64,000 bases of DNA from Lewinellaceae bacterium (GCA_020636315.1 JACJYA010000004.1:372001-436000), one strand, 5' to 3'; numbered from the stretch's first letter, positions 52,426-60,953 are shown. Notes: a model not told the origin generated them from the letters alone. Translations and numbers: made by a program.

Positions 52426-52511
52426 TTGTGTAAAGGTGTATGGGTGTAAAGGTGTAAAAGAGAAAGGCTACCAGTCATTTACACTTTTACACTTAAACAC
52501 TTTTACACAAA
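52426..52511. repeat. Large imperfect palindrome of GTGTAAARG words before sucA
   Basis: The left arm (52426-52461) contains TTGTGTAAAGGTGTA and GTGTAAAGGTGTAAAAG. The right arm (52478-52511) has their near-complements ACACTTTTACACTTAAACAC and TTTTACACAA. It lies just upstream of a candidate -7 box. Confidence 0.6.
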
Positions 52512-52538
52512 CAGGCCCAAACTGTCCAGTAGTGTGAG

Positions 52539-52546
52539 TATTTTTG
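52539..52546 (+). promoter_or_regulatory. TAnnTTTG promoter box for sucA
   Basis: TATTTTTG matches the Bacteroidota -7 consensus and lies 38 bp before the sucA ATG. No clear TTTG -33 element; the GTGTAAARG palindrome occupies that area. Confidence 0.45.
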
Positions 52547-52584
52547 TAATTCACCACTAAAGTAAAAGTTTAAAGTGAAAAGAG

Positions 52585-55359
52585 ATGAGTGACTTTTCTT
52601 TCATAGCGAATGCACACCCTTCCTACATCGAATCGATGTACGAAAAATATCAACAGGACCCCGGGCTTGTCGAAGAAAGCTGGCGGGCCTTTTTCAAAGG
52701 TTTTGACTTCGCCCACAGCACCAACGGGCACGGTGGGAACGGCGCCGCCACCGCCGCCCCTGTTGCCGCCAACCTGGAAAGAGAATTCAAGGCGCTGGCG
52801 CTGATCAAGGCCTTTCGCAACCGCGGGCACCTGCTTTCCACCACCAACCCGATCCGGCAGAGGCGGGACCGGCGGCCCCACCTCAACCTGGACGACTTTG
52901 GCCTGACCGAAGAGGACATGAATGCCGTCTGCGCAGCCGGCCAGGAAGTGGGCCTCAAAAACGCCACCCTCCGGGAGATCATCGCCCACATGAAAAAAGT
53001 TTATTGTGGGAATATAGGTATTGAATACCACCACATTCAGGACCGCGAGAAGCGACGCTGGATCCGGACCAGGATCGAGAACGCTTCCCCGGATGACGGC
53101 TACGGGCTCAGCCATGACAAGAAACGCCGCATCCTGGAAAAGCTCAACGGGGCCGTCGTGTTTGAAAAGTTCCTTCACACAAAATATATCGGGCAGAAAA
53201 GGTTCTCCCTGGAAGGCGGAGAGACCGCCATTGTCGCCATAGACGGCATCATCAATATGGGGGCGGAAGACAAGGTAGAGGAAGTGATCATCGGCATGGC
53301 CCACCGCGGGCGCCTCAATGTGCTGGCCAATATTATGGGCAAGACTTACGGCCAGATCTTCAACGAGTTTGAAGGCACCGCCGTGCCCGACCTCAGCTTC
53401 GGCGACGGCGATGTGAAGTACCACCTCGGCTTTTCTTCCCAGGTGGAAACCCCTGCCGGTAAATTGGTTCACCTGAAGCTTACCCCCAACCCCTCCCACC
53501 TGGAAGCCGTCAACCCCGTCGTCGAAGGTTTTGCCCGCGCAAAAGCGGACATTCTGTACGACAGCGACTACGACCGCATACTGCCGATCCTCATCCACGG
53601 AGACGCCGCCCTGGCCGGCCAGGGTATCGCCTACGAAACCGTACAGATGAGCCAGCTGGAAGGTTATTACACCGGAGGGACCATCCACTTTGTGATCAAT
53701 AACCAGATCGGCTTCACTACGGATTTTGACGAGGCACGCTCCTCCACCTACAGCACCGGGGTGGCCAATGTGGTGCAGGCGCCGGTCTTCCACGTCAACG
53801 GCGACGACCCGGAAGCCGTGCTCTGGGCAGCGGAATTTGCCGTTGAATACCGGCAGAAGTTCAACAATGATGTCTTTATTGATATGGTCTGCTACCGGCG
53901 GCACGGGCACAATGAGGGAGACGACCCGCAGTTCACCCAGCCGGAAATGTACAAGATCATCAAGAACCACCCCAACCCGCGGGAGATCTACAACAAAAAG
54001 CTGATCGAACGCGGCGAGGTCGATAAAGAGCTGGCCGAAGAAATGGAGGAATCCTTCTGGAATGACCTTCAGCACCGCCTCGATGAGGTGCGCGAGCACC
54101 CTCTCCCATACGAGTACCAGGAACCGGAACAGGCCTGGCGGGCACTCAGCAAGACGACCACTCCGGAGGATTTCGAAGAGTCGCCGGAAACCGGCATCGA
54201 GAAGGAGCGGGCCGACAAGCTCATCCGGCACCTGATGACAATACCGGAAGATTTTCAGCCCCTCAGCAAGATCAACCGGCTGCTGAAAGGCAAAGAAAAG
54301 CAACTGGAGGACAACAAACTGGACTGGGCGATGGGCGAACTGATGGCCTACGGCAGTATCCTGCTGGAAGGGCGCAATGTGCGCATGAGCGGGCAGGACG
54401 TCCGCCGGGGCACCTTTTCCCACCGCCACGCCGTCCTCCGCGACGCCAAAACCTATAAGCCCTACAACCGCATCAACCACATTCAGGAAGAGCAGGGCCA
54501 ATTTCTCATTTACAATTCGCTGTTGTCCGAATTTGGGGTATTGGGCTTCGAATACGGATACTCTCTGGCCTCTCCGGATACCCTGGTCATCTGGGAGGCT
54601 CAGTTCGGCGACTTTTTCAACGGCGCTCAGACCATCGTCGATCAGTTCATCACGGCGGGCGAATCCAAATGGCGCCGGATGAGCGGCCTGGTCATGTTGC
54701 TGCCGCACGGTTACGAAGGGCAGGGGCCCGAACACTCCAGCGCCCGCCTGGAACGGTTTCTTCAGTCTTGTGCGGAGTTCAACATGACAGTGGCCAACGT
54801 CACGACTCCCGCCAACTTTTTCCACCTGATGCGCCGCCAGCTGGCGCGCCCCTTCCGCAAACCGCTGATCGTGATGTCCCCGAAATCACTCCTGCGGCAC
54901 CCGGAATGCATATCCGATATCGGGGAATTTTTGCCGGGAACCCGCTTTCAGGAAATTTATGACGACCCGGAAATCGGGCCGAAGAGCGGCAAGAAGGTCG
55001 ATCGCCTGCTGCTGTGCACCGGCAAGGTTTATTACGACCTGCTGGAGAAAAAACGCAAGGACAAACGGGATGATGTGGCCATCGTCCGGGTGGAACAACT
55101 CTATCCGCTGCCGGCCAGACAGCTTCAGGGTATTTTCGAACGCTACCCCAACGCCAAAGCGATCTGGGTGCAGGAAGAACCCTCCAATATGGGCGCCTGG
55201 CAATACATGCATTCCATCTTTGTGAATAAGGAACTGGGGCTGGACGTTGACCTGCAGTTCGTGGCCCGCAAGTCGAGCGCCTCTCCGGCTACCGGGTTCA
55301 AAAAGATCCATGACCAGCAACAGGAAAGGATCATACGGGAAGCATTCGGGGAGGATTAG
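52585..55359 (+). CDS. sucA: 2-oxoglutarate dehydrogenase E1 component
   Basis: 924 residues, normal for OdhA/SucA. The N-terminal segment (SFIANAHPSYIESMYEKYQQ; WRAFFKGFDF) is the E2-binding/E1 signature. The ThDP core follows: GMAHRGRLNVLANIMGK (H240), GDAALAGQGIAYE, GTIHFVINNQIGFTTD and CYRRHGHNEGDDP. The pyrimidine-binding half has FSHRHAVLRD and QFGDFFNGAQTIVDQF, and the C-terminus has VEQLYPLP and WVQEEPSNMGAWQYM. It decarboxylates 2-oxoglutarate in the TCA cycle. The usual next gene sucB (E2) is absent here; a convergent FKBP gene follows. Confidence 0.97.
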   Translation: MSDFSFIANAHPSYIESMYEKYQQDPGLVEESWRAFFKGFDFAHSTNGHGGNGAATAAPVAANLEREFKALALIKAFRNRGHLLSTTNPIRQRRDRRPHLNLDDFGLTEEDMNAVCAAGQEVGLKNATLREIIAHMKKVYCGNIGIEYHHIQDREKRRWIRTRIENASPDDGYGLSHDKKRRILEKLNGAVVFEKFLHTKYIGQKRFSLEGGETAIVAIDGIINMGAEDKVEEVIIGMAHRGRLNVLANIMGKTYGQIFNEFEGTAVPDLSFGDGDVKYHLGFSSQVETPAGKLVHLKLTPNPSHLEAVNPVVEGFARAKADILYDSDYDRILPILIHGDAALAGQGIAYETVQMSQLEGYYTGGTIHFVINNQIGFTTDFDEARSSTYSTGVANVVQAPVFHVNGDDPEAVLWAAEFAVEYRQKFNNDVFIDMVCYRRHGHNEGDDPQFTQPEMYKIIKNHPNPREIYNKKLIERGEVDKELAEEMEESFWNDLQHRLDEVREHPLPYEYQEPEQAWRALSKTTTPEDFEESPETGIEKERADKLIRHLMTIPEDFQPLSKINRLLKGKEKQLEDNKLDWAMGELMAYGSILLEGRNVRMSGQDVRRGTFSHRHAVLRDAKTYKPYNRINHIQEEQGQFLIYNSLLSEFGVLGFEYGYSLASPDTLVIWEAQFGDFFNGAQTIVDQFITAGESKWRRMSGLVMLLPHGYEGQGPEHSSARLERFLQSCAEFNMTVANVTTPANFFHLMRRQLARPFRKPLIVMSPKSLLRHPECISDIGEFLPGTRFQEIYDDPEIGPKSGKKVDRLLLCTGKVYYDLLEKKRKDKRDDVAIVRVEQLYPLPARQLQGIFERYPNAKAIWVQEEPSNMGAWQYMHSIFVNKELGLDVDLQFVARKSSASPATGFKKIHDQQQERIIREAFGED

Positions 55360-55371
55360 GAGGCGTTGATT

Positions 55372-55424
55372 GTTGTCAGTTGTTTGTTAGCCAGGCCTTC
55401 GAAGTATAATCGACAACTGACAAC
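55372..55424. repeat. Inverted repeat between convergent sucA and slyD
   Basis: GTTGTCAGTTGT (55372-55383) and ACAACTGACAAC (55413-55424) are perfect 12-bp complements, within a run of AACTGACAA/ACTCAACA words reaching 55443. It may end transcripts from both sides but lacks a T-tract. Confidence 0.5.
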
Positions 55425-55444
55425 ACTCAACACTCAACAACTAA

Positions 55445-55951
55445 TTAATGGTGGTGCCCGCCCGGGCCATGCACATGGCCATGCTCCAGTTCGGAAGCAG
55501 TGGCTTCGCGGATCTCTTCAATATTGCCGGTAAAATAGAGGTCAACGCCGGCCATGGGGTGGTTAAAATCCATCAGCACCTCTTCCTCTCCTACTTCCTT
55601 GACAGTACCCAGCAGTTGGTTGCCGTCGTGGTCTCGCATGGGAATGATTTTGCCTACCTGGAGCAGGTCGGTAGCCAGCTCTCCATCAACGACGAAACTG
55701 TTCTTGGGAATGGTAACGATCGCCTGAGGGTCGTATTCTCCGTAAGCCTCGCCACTCTCAATGCCGAAAGCAAAAGTATCGCCTTCCTCCTTACCGGCCA
55801 GTTGGCGCTCAAATTCCGGGATCATTTGCCCCACGCCATACAGAAAGACCAGAGGTTCCTTGCCATGAGTCTCTTCAATGAGGTTTCCCTCGGAGCTGCC
55901 CTCCTGAAGTTTATAGTGCAACTTGACCACTTTATTCTTCTCGATAACCAT
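55445..55951 (-). CDS. slyD: FKBP-type peptidyl-prolyl isomerase, SlyD-like
   Basis: 168 residues. KNKVVKLHYKLQEG and VFLYGVGQMIPEFERQLAGK start the FKBP domain. The insert-in-flap chaperone domain follows (YGEYDPQAIVTIPKNSF to MDFNHPMAGVDLYFTGNIEE). The C-terminus is His-rich (HGHVHGPGGHHH), the metal-binding feature of SlyD. It catalyses prolyl isomerisation and chaperones proteins in the cytosol. Convergent with sucA. Confidence 0.94.
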   Translation of the reverse strand: MVIEKNKVVKLHYKLQEGSSEGNLIEETHGKEPLVFLYGVGQMIPEFERQLAGKEEGDTFAFGIESGEAYGEYDPQAIVTIPKNSFVVDGELATDLLQVGKIIPMRDHDGNQLLGTVKEVGEEEVLMDFNHPMAGVDLYFTGNIEEIREATASELEHGHVHGPGGHHH

Positions 55952-56060
55952 AAATTCTGTTTAAATTAAAATGGTAAACCAGCAAGGTAGGGAATAATAT
56001 TAAAGCCTCGAAATCTGGAGGCTCTATTCTGTTACTTCCCGGCAGGGGTGCGTCTAAGAG

Positions 56061-56801
56061 ATGTTTGAATCAGAAATGCGGAAAATGGCCAAACCAGATC
56101 AAAAGAGAATGAATAGGACAAAGGGGCTGAAACAGGCCGCGAATGACAGAGGGCGCCACCTCCATTACTCACCGGGCGCCTGCCCCTACGAACCGTACCT
56201 CTCTCCGGAAATAATGGAAGAGTGGAACCACAATAAAGAGGACATTGATACGCTTTCAGCCGCCGCCGCGGTGTTGGAAAAGGCGGTTGCTCATTACCGG
56301 AACCGGGGTGAAGCGGAGCGCCTGAAACTGGCCGGGGCTCTGATGGAACTGGCCGGACTTGATCAGCAGCGGGAAGATCAGCAGGAGGCGCTGAACCATT
56401 ACCAGGAAAGTTTATCTGTCCTTCAACAGTTGCCGCTCTCCCAGGCCGCCACCCCCATGATTAAAGTGCTGAAACAAATGGGCAGCCTCCATTATGAGAT
56501 GCAACACTTTCCGGAAACTGCCCGATGCTTTGAGGAAGCGCTTGGCCTGTCCGGACAATCTACAACTTCCCCATCAGGGCCGGCAAAACTGGAAGCGGCA
56601 GCTATGGCCACCCTGGCCGCTGCCATCCGGATGGCGCCAGCCACTACAGGCCACGGCCAATCAGGCCGGCACGCGGCCCGCAGGCTCACCACCCTGGCCG
56701 AACAGTATCTCAACGGCGTGGATAAAGAGGAAGGTTATCTGGTGGATAAACAGCAGGGGGAACTCAGGGCCCAGCTGGGGGTGCTGAAAAGGCTGTTGTA
56801 A
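56061..56801 (+). CDS. TPR-like protein of unknown function
   Basis: 246 residues without a signal peptide. A basic N-terminal tail (RKMAKPDQKRMNRTKGLKQA) precedes helical repeats of TPR type: AVLEKAVAHYRNRGEAERLK, LNHYQESLSVLQQLPLS and LKQMGSLHYEMQHFPETARC. Probably a cytosolic protein-interaction scaffold. The partner cannot be inferred; neighbours are slyD on the other strand and an element-E repeat. Confidence 0.7.
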   Translation: MFESEMRKMAKPDQKRMNRTKGLKQAANDRGRHLHYSPGACPYEPYLSPEIMEEWNHNKEDIDTLSAAAAVLEKAVAHYRNRGEAERLKLAGALMELAGLDQQREDQQEALNHYQESLSVLQQLPLSQAATPMIKVLKQMGSLHYEMQHFPETARCFEEALGLSGQSTTSPSGPAKLEAAAMATLAAAIRMAPATTGHGQSGRHAARRLTTLAEQYLNGVDKEEGYLVDKQQGELRAQLGVLKRLL

Positions 56802-56833
56802 AGAGGAAAGCAGCAATCAAACAATCTAACCAT

Positions 56834-57060
56834 ATGCGAATCCAGGGCTAAACGCTTGCAAAACCCCAACGGGGTGATAGATCATTGCCTGGGGCAATGC
56901 CCCAGGAATACAATGGCAGCAGGCCCTGAGCCCTGTAAGGGCGGCACCTCGCTTATTTCGCCCCTTCAGGGCTCAGGCGCTGGCCTTATCCTAAGCAGGG
57001 GCGTTGCCCCCGCCTGGAAATATCCCGCCCTTTCAGGGCTTTTTAGCCCCAGATTCGAAT
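56834..57060. repeat. MITE-like element E, copy 2 (227 bp)
   Basis: Ends ATGCGAATCCAGGGCTAAA and TTTAGCCCCAGATTCGAAT are inverted repeats with a few mismatches. The same ends bound a different core at 12034-12279. The interior matches 30863-30995 (GGGGTGATAGATCATTGCCT; GGGGCAATGCCCCAGG) and contains GGGGCGTTGCCCC. It stops 2 bp before the stop codon of the CoiA-like gene. Confidence 0.75.
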
Positions 57061-57062
57061 AA

Positions 57063-57977
57063 TTATACACTTCTCCCCCACCCCACTGCCTTCGGCAACG
57101 GCAGATGCCCCCAGCACCGCACGGCTAAGGGCTCCTGCGGAACCTCGGCAAAGCCGGCAATGGCCTTTTTGTAAATGACCTCAAAACAACGGTGGCAATA
57201 CAGGCAGTCCTGCCAGAGGTCGGCAAAAGGCTCCCCTCCCCGAAACCCGGAACGCCAGCGCCGCTTTTCCAGCGGGCAGCCCGGCACGATATAACTGTGG
57301 TACCCCTTGTAATTGCGGTGCTTTACCGGCCGCTCGGCTGCCTGCTTCCGCAGCTTGTATTCTATGCGCTGCTGCTTGTCGTTGAACAGCCAGCGCTTGT
57401 GTTCCAGCCCGTGCACCAGTTCCCGTTCAAAAGCGGAGGTTCGAAACTGCCCGAAGGCGCTGATCAGCTTTCGGTAAATGCCCAGGGCATCTATTTCAAT
57501 GGCCGAAAGGCCCAGTTTCTTCAATTTCCGGGCCTTCTCCTCTCCGGAACTGTGGGATACATAAATTTCTACCAGCAGGCGCTTTGTCCCGGCCTCCAGG
57601 ATAATATCCGGCACTACTTTTCCCAGGTGCTGCTCCAGGCGCACCCGTTCAAAATGCAGCAACTGGGCTTCAAAGATGGGAACGGTTTGCCGGTACAAAT
57701 AGACTGACGGGACCGCTACCCGCCGCACGCTTTCGAACACCTCTTTTGCTTTCAGGTGCAGCCCGGTCTCCAGTGCACCAGGGCACGCACTGCCCCGGTA
57801 ATGAGCGAAGTGGTGAGCCTGTTTAGCCCCCTTTTTGGCCATCAGGCGGGCGCCACAGGCCGGGCAGCGGCAATCGCAGGCCAGCCCGCGGGGTACTTCT
57901 TCTATGCTGAGCAACTCCTGCCCCCGCAGGCCGAAGGGTATCCGTGCGGAAAGGTTTGGGGAATATTGGTTCTTCAT
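57063..57977 (-). CDS. CoiA-like competence/nuclease-family protein
   Basis: 304 residues from the ATG at 57977; an ATG 24 bp upstream is also in frame. Counted from that upstream ATG, the N-terminal zinc-type motif is CRCPACGARLMAKKG with QAHHFAHYRG (C46, C49, H64, H67). The PD-(D/E)XK-like core is VVPDIILEAGTKRLLVEIYV (D132, E145), followed by SH and IEIDALG. This is the CoiA-type layout. A C-terminal extension has a second CxxC pair (DCLYCHRCF). CoiA proteins act in uptake or processing of transforming DNA; that role here is by family only. Confidence 0.82.
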   Translation of the reverse strand: MKNQYSPNLSARIPFGLRGQELLSIEEVPRGLACDCRCPACGARLMAKKGAKQAHHFAHYRGSACPGALETGLHLKAKEVFESVRRVAVPSVYLYRQTVPIFEAQLLHFERVRLEQHLGKVVPDIILEAGTKRLLVEIYVSHSSGEEKARKLKKLGLSAIEIDALGIYRKLISAFGQFRTSAFERELVHGLEHKRWLFNDKQQRIEYKLRKQAAERPVKHRNYKGYHSYIVPGCPLEKRRWRSGFRGGEPFADLWQDCLYCHRCFEVIYKKAIAGFAEVPQEPLAVRCWGHLPLPKAVGWGRSV

Positions 57978-58206
57978 TTTGGGTTTGGGGTATCGGTGCA
58001 TGAGCGGGAGGAGTTCTTTCGGATATAAAGTAATCGGGCACGTTTAATCGGATTCTTAGATCTCTGAATCGGAAAGCTGTATCAAAAGAATATCTACTTC
58101 CTGGTTATATTTAACCTTCATCTCTCCAATATTTATCAATTTTAGAAATGACTACAGTAAGGAGCGCAGCAATACAATTATAAAAAATAATTTGTTTGAA
58201 ACAAAA

Positions 58207-58214
58207 TATTTTTG
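58207..58214 (+). promoter_or_regulatory. TAnnTTTG promoter box for tag
   Basis: TATTTTTG matches the -7 consensus and lies 60 bp before the tag ATG, in a strongly AT-rich stretch. A TTTG pair at 58191-58198 is close but at shorter than usual spacing. Confidence 0.4.
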
Positions 58215-58274
58215 TTTTTTGCCGAAAATATCGGCTAATAAAACCTCATTGTAATTGCAACAACCAACAATACC

Positions 58275-58913
58275 ATGAAAACACCCGAAGGACTCCTCCC
58301 CGGCCCCGACGGCCGGCTCCGCTGCTGGTGGCACGGCGGCAAAACTGACTACATGCGTTATCACGACCACGAATGGGGCCATCCGGTAACCGATGACTTC
58401 CGCCTGTTCGAAAAGATCTGTCTGGAGGGCTTCCAGTCCGGCCTCAGCTGGCTGACCATACTTCGCAAACGGGAAAACTTCCGGGAGGCTTTTCTGGGGT
58501 TCGACTTTGAGAAAGTGGCGCAGTTCGGCGAAAGAGAAGTAGAACAGTTGCTGCAAGACGCCGGCATTGTACGCCACCGGCGCAAGATCGAATCCACGAT
58601 CAATAATGCCCGCCGCGCCGTAGAACTGGCCGAAGCGTACGGTTCGCTTTCCGCCTATTTCTGGCAGTTCGAACCGCCGGCTTCCGAACGGCCGGAAAAT
58701 ATGGACTACGCCAGCCTCCTGCAGATGAGCAAAACGCCCACTTCTGTAAGGCTGAGCAAAGACTTAAAGAAACGCGGCTGGAGTTTCGTAGGGCCGACGA
58801 CCGCCTATGCTTTTATGCAGGCCATGGGGCTGGTGAACGACCACCTGGAGGGATGTGCATTCCGGGAGGTGGTGGAGAAAAAAAGAAGAGCATTTATCCG
58901 GCCAAAAAACTAG
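58275..58913 (+). CDS. tag: DNA-3-methyladenine glycosylase I
   Basis: 212 residues. RCWWHGGKTDYMRYHDHEWG contains the first zinc ligands (C17 and a histidine of HDHEWG). LEGFQSGLSWLTILRKR holds E51, equivalent to the catalytic Glu38 of E. coli Tag. The C-terminal VNDHLEGC supplies the last zinc ligands, and SFVGPTTAYAFMQAMG is the helix-hairpin region. It excises 3-methyladenine in base-excision repair. A C-terminal basic tail (KKRRAFIRPKN) is short, as usual. Confidence 0.96.
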   Translation: MKTPEGLLPGPDGRLRCWWHGGKTDYMRYHDHEWGHPVTDDFRLFEKICLEGFQSGLSWLTILRKRENFREAFLGFDFEKVAQFGEREVEQLLQDAGIVRHRRKIESTINNARRAVELAEAYGSLSAYFWQFEPPASERPENMDYASLLQMSKTPTSVRLSKDLKKRGWSFVGPTTAYAFMQAMGLVNDHLEGCAFREVVEKKRRAFIRPKN

Positions 58914-58985
58914 TGGTTAGCAGGCGGCAAACAAGATGCCAAAGTGAAAGAACAGGGAAAAACCCGAATAGAGGAATTAACAAAA

Positions 58986-59276
58986 ATGAAATTGAATTTT
59001 GATATCAGAGGCAATTTGACACCTTATGAGAGGATAGCGTTAAGCTATGAGGAATTCGTTGAATTCTTTGTAGAATCATTTGAAAAAGATTCAGCCAGAT
59101 ATGAAATATTTGAGCATTACAAGAGATATACCGAAGAATTCCAAGCGAAAGTGACTACTGATTTTAAGCAATGGATTGATGGAAGTTTTGTAACCAACAA
59201 TAAGAACCCTAAAGATATTGACCTTATCAACTTAGTTGATTATGAGATAGTTGAAGAAAAGGGTACATTGAGCTAG
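58986..59276 (+). CDS. Nucleotidyltransferase-like (DUF6932-type) protein, probably truncated
   Basis: 96 residues from the ATG at 58986. LNFDIRGNLTPYERIALSYE is the usual N-terminus of this family, and IDGSFVTNNKNPKDIDLINL is its nucleotidyltransferase-like G-S...D-x-D motif. Relatives that I know of run about 60 residues further, with a third acidic strand (YDVDAYF-like). Here the frame stops after VEEKGTLS, so the third acidic residue is missing. It is AT-rich, unlike tag, and precedes a small helical protein gene by 26 bp. Such two-gene units resemble toxin-antitoxin or defence pairs. Confidence 0.6.
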   Translation: MKLNFDIRGNLTPYERIALSYEEFVEFFVESFEKDSARYEIFEHYKRYTEEFQAKVTTDFKQWIDGSFVTNNKNPKDIDLINLVDYEIVEEKGTLS

Positions 59277-59302
59277 ATTTCGAAGGAGAAAAATAGGCAG
59301 CG

Positions 59303-59575
59303 ATGAAGGATTTAGAAATTATGGATGAAAGGATAATCAAAGTTGCTGATTTATTGGAGCAGATAAAGTCAGTTGATGAGATGATTGGCCTCCATAGACA
59401 AAAAGGCGAGGAGGAGGATATTATGTTGATCCAGTATCAATATAGAAGAGAGCAGTTTCTGAAAGAGTTAAGCTCAATATTTGGAAGAATTAAATATCAA
59501 GCCTGCCGATTTAGAGTTTGTTCAAAATTCAATCAATGGGCTCCAAACGGCAAATTTTATCCTGAACTGCGTTAA
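59303..59575 (+). pseudogene. Small helical partner gene, cut by element C
   Basis: The genuine part encodes about 70 residues (IIKVADLLEQIKSVDEMIGL; MLIQYQYRREQFLKELSSIF), a helical protein likely to partner the upstream nucleotidyltransferase-like gene. From 59513 the frame runs into element C copy 2 (reading FRVCSKFNQWAPNGKFYPE), so the last 20 residues are element-derived. The natural C-terminus is lost. Confidence 0.65.
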
Positions 59576-59692
59576 TCCCGCTTTTTCTTAAAAAGCGGGA
59601 CGCCATACCTTCCAGGTATGCCTACGTTTTTTGCCTTGCTCAGAACAAAATTTTCTCGTTTTCGCCTCATCATCGAAATTTGAACAAACTCT
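59513..59692. repeat. MITE-like element C, copy 2 (180 bp)
   Basis: Ends AGAGTTTGTTCAAA and TTTGAACAAACTCT as in copy 1, in inverted orientation. Instead of the copy 1 centre it has the hairpins CCCGCTTTTTCTTAAAAAGCGGG-like and CATACCTTCCAGGTATG. It lies within the 3' part of the preceding small gene. Confidence 0.8.
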
Positions 59693-59867
59693 TAGCTGCA
59701 TAGAAGGTAATTTCAGAAGTCAGGATGCCGCCGACAAGGCCAGGATGCCACTATAATATTTTCAGGTAATTTTCATGAGTTCTGGCTCTCCTGCCTTTCT
59801 CACCTTTGGTGTTACCTCATACAAACTCACTATATTAGAGGGAAATATTCAACAAACCCGACAAGGC

Positions 59868-60953
59868 ATGAAGTCAACCACCACCCGCCGCCAGTTCATC
59901 CAAACCTTATCTATGGGCGCCGGCGCCCTGGCCCTGCCCAATATGCTGTTTCGCCCTGTAAAGAAGAAACTGGGCATCGCCCTGGTAGGGCTGGGCTATT
60001 ACAGCACCGACCTGCTGGCCCCCGCCCTTCAGCAAACCCGGCACTGCTACCTGGCGGGCATTGTGACCGGATCCCCCCGGAAGATCCCCGTCTGGCAGCA
60101 GAAGTACGGCATTCCGGACGGAAATGTTTACAATTACGAGAACTTCGATGCGATCGCCGCCAACCCGGAAATCGACATTGTCTATATCGTGTTGCCCCCT
60201 TCCATGCATTCGGAGTATTGCGTCCGGGCCGCCAATGCCGGCAAGCACGTCTTCTGTGAAAAGCCCATGGCGCGGACGGTAGCCGAATGCGAAATGGCCA
60301 TCCGCGCCTGCCGGAACAACAAGGTGGCCCTGGCCATCGGCTATCGCATGCAACACGAACCCAACACACAGGAGCTCATCCGCATCGGCAGGGAAAAGGT
60401 GTTTGGCAAGCCTGTCCTGGTGAAGGCCTCCGCCGGTTATTTCGACGGCCGTTCCGGCCACTGGAAACAGAAAAAGGAAATGGGAGGCGGCGCAATGTAC
60501 GACATGGGGGTTTATCCGCTGAACGCCGCCCGTTACTGCATCGGCGAGGAGCCCGTCGCCGTGACGCGGGCCCGCCACTCCACCAAACGCCCGGAGATCT
60601 ATACGGAAGTGGACGAAACCACTCACTTTGAGCTGGAGTTCCCCGGCGGCGCCCGTGCCGAATGCGCCACCAGCCTGGGGATGGGCATGAACGATTTGCA
60701 TGTCGATTACGAAAATGGCTGGGCAGGCCTGTCTCCCTTTCAAGCCTACAGCGGCATCCGGGGCGAGGCCAGCGACGGCCGCCGCTTCGACGCCCGCATC
60801 CCCAGCCAGCAGGCCAAACAGATGGACGACGATGCCCTGTCCATCATCGAAGGAAGGCCGATGCTGGTGCCGGGAGAAGAAGGGCTCAGGGATATCAGAG
60901 TAGTAGAAGCCGTTTATGAAGCGGCAAAAAGCGGAGAACGGGTGGAGTTGTAG
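59868..60953 (+). CDS. Gfo/Idh/MocA-family oxidoreductase with Tat-type signal
   Basis: 361 residues from the ATG at 59868. This was chosen because it begins a twin-arginine-like signal (TTTRRQFIQTLSMGAGALAL). The Rossmann domain has LGIALVGLGYYSTDLLAPAL, then IDIVYIVLPPSMHSEYCVRA and the hallmark GKHVFCEKPMARTVAECE, where the lysine of EKP is catalytic. The C-terminal alpha/beta domain has GGGAMYDMGVYPLNAARYCIG. This is the glucose-fructose oxidoreductase subgroup with a periplasmic address. The sugar substrate is unknown. Confidence 0.93.
   Translation: MKSTTTRRQFIQTLSMGAGALALPNMLFRPVKKKLGIALVGLGYYSTDLLAPALQQTRHCYLAGIVTGSPRKIPVWQQKYGIPDGNVYNYENFDAIAANPEIDIVYIVLPPSMHSEYCVRAANAGKHVFCEKPMARTVAECEMAIRACRNNKVALAIGYRMQHEPNTQELIRIGREKVFGKPVLVKASAGYFDGRSGHWKQKKEMGGGAMYDMGVYPLNAARYCIGEEPVAVTRARHSTKRPEIYTEVDETTHFELEFPGGARAECATSLGMGMNDLHVDYENGWAGLSPFQAYSGIRGEASDGRRFDARIPSQQAKQMDDDALSIIEGRPMLVPGEEGLRDIRVVEAVYEAAKSGERVEL

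Noticed and set aside
52570..54825. A 751-codon open frame antisense to sucA
   Set aside because: It is the mirror of a high-GC gene with strong SucA motifs. Its translation is repetitive Gly/Val/Phe without family motifs.
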